From the NCBI GenBank assembly GCA_020345705.1, contig CP070766.1, positions 1,899,862 to 1,906,494 of the forward strand: a stretch of DNA of 6,633 bases. Direction: 5' to 3'. The position numbers and the translations under genes were made by a program. Under the pieces are notes generated by a model. It was not told the origin of the DNA and ran no database searches. It saw nothing but the letters and a program-made list of their open reading frames with translations. Shown in pieces: positions 6,257-6,633 of this stretch; within the stretch, counting starts at the first letter, position 1, and each line of letters starts with the position of its first letter. Origin of the DNA: Candidatus Zixiibacteriota bacterium (lineage in GTDB: Bacteria; Zixibacteria; MSB-5A5; GN15; PGXB01).

Positions 6257-6613
6257 ATGAAGGACTTAATTAAGCAATGGGACGGCACCGCCTATCCCGA
6301 TATGTTACGCAATCTGCCGGAGATTGATATCAACCTTGAAGGTGTTCGAGGCTGGCTTTTGCAGGGCGGAGACACTCAGGTTGTTTTCTTTGATATCCAG
6401 CCGGTGGGGACAGTCCCGCCGCACTCACATTGCGCCCAATGGGGGATGGTGATTGAGGGTGAGATGTCACTGACCATCGGCGATGAAACGAAAATCTATC
6501 GAAAGGGAGATTGGTACTACATTCCCGAAGGGACGGTGCACGGGGCCAGCTTCCTGTCGAGGGTGAACGTCATCGACGTCTTTGACGCGCCTGACAGATA
6601 TAAAACCAAGTGA
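6257..6613 (+). CDS. Small single-domain cupin protein, 118 aa
   Basis: ATG 6257 follows the upstream stop by 8 nt. Its ribosome binding site AGGAAG (6247-6252) overlaps that TAG, so the two genes are probably translationally coupled. The cupin_2 fold is visible in both motifs. Motif 1 is PPHSHCAQWGMVIEGE (54-69) with H56 and H58. Motif 2 is GDWYYIPEGTVHG (84-96) with H95. The usual third ligand (Glu or Gln) appears to be Q61, one residue closer to the HxH than in common cupins. A metal site of His3 plus Gln is therefore likely but unproven. Length is normal for a stand-alone cupin, which may be a dioxygenase, isomerase, sugar- or ligand-binding protein, or a sensor. The substrate is unknown; pairing with the upstream unknown protein suggests a common pathway. 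The family call is secure. Confidence 0.93.
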   Translation: MKDLIKQWDGTAYPDMLRNLPEIDINLEGVRGWLLQGGDTQVVFFDIQPVGTVPPHSHCAQWGMVIEGEMSLTIGDETKIYRKGDWYYIPEGTVHGASFLSRVNVIDVFDAPDRYKTK

Positions 6614-6614
6614 T

Positions 6615-6633
6615 ATGCCGGATACGGGGCAGC
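6615..6633 (+). CDS. Possible start of a third operon gene, cut by the window edge
   Basis: ATG at 6615, one base after the cupin stop, opens a frame reading MPDTGQ to the edge. Tight spacing suits an operon, but only six codons are visible and no clear ribosome binding site precedes it, so it may be chance. Confidence 0.3.

Overview
The window carries four substantial protein genes in a divergent layout. It comes from a bacterium of roughly balanced base composition that I cannot place with certainty. Nothing here is a lineage marker. The long type-2-like isoleucyl-tRNA synthetase, the orphan two-gene cassette and the absence of close matches I recognise fit an uncultivated bacterium, and a Zixibacteria/FCB-type lineage is only a weak guess. 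I see no mobile element, CRISPR array, tRNA or rRNA.

Left half, minus strand. A sigma70-type promoter (4682-4711) drives a leader of about 200 nt and then ileS (4468 down to 1316, 1050 aa). A 64-nt gap with two hairpins follows, then the first 417 codons of a multi-pass GT-C-type glycosyltransferase that runs off the left edge (1251 down to 1).

The ileS leader is the most interesting part. It encodes a 15-residue peptide, MRKRIAEIIGIRIII, with seven isoleucines, its own Shine-Dalgarno and a stop codon. Between it and ileS lie a strong hairpin, a segment able to form an antiterminator, and a rho-independent terminator. This is the architecture of ribosome-mediated transcription attenuation, with isoleucyl-tRNA as the apparent signal and the synthetase as the regulated gene. 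The enzyme also has non-canonical signature motifs: GVHH in place of HIGH and EMHKS in place of KMSKS. The GXHH form has been tied to mupirocin hyper-resistance in type-2 IleRS enzymes.

Right half, plus strand. A candidate promoter (4892-4920) precedes a 411-aa protein of unrecognised family (5013-6248). A small single-domain cupin (6257-6613) follows so closely that its ribosome binding site overlaps the upstream stop codon. A further gene may begin at 6615. The first two look like an operon, probably with a joint metabolic role that the sequence does not reveal.
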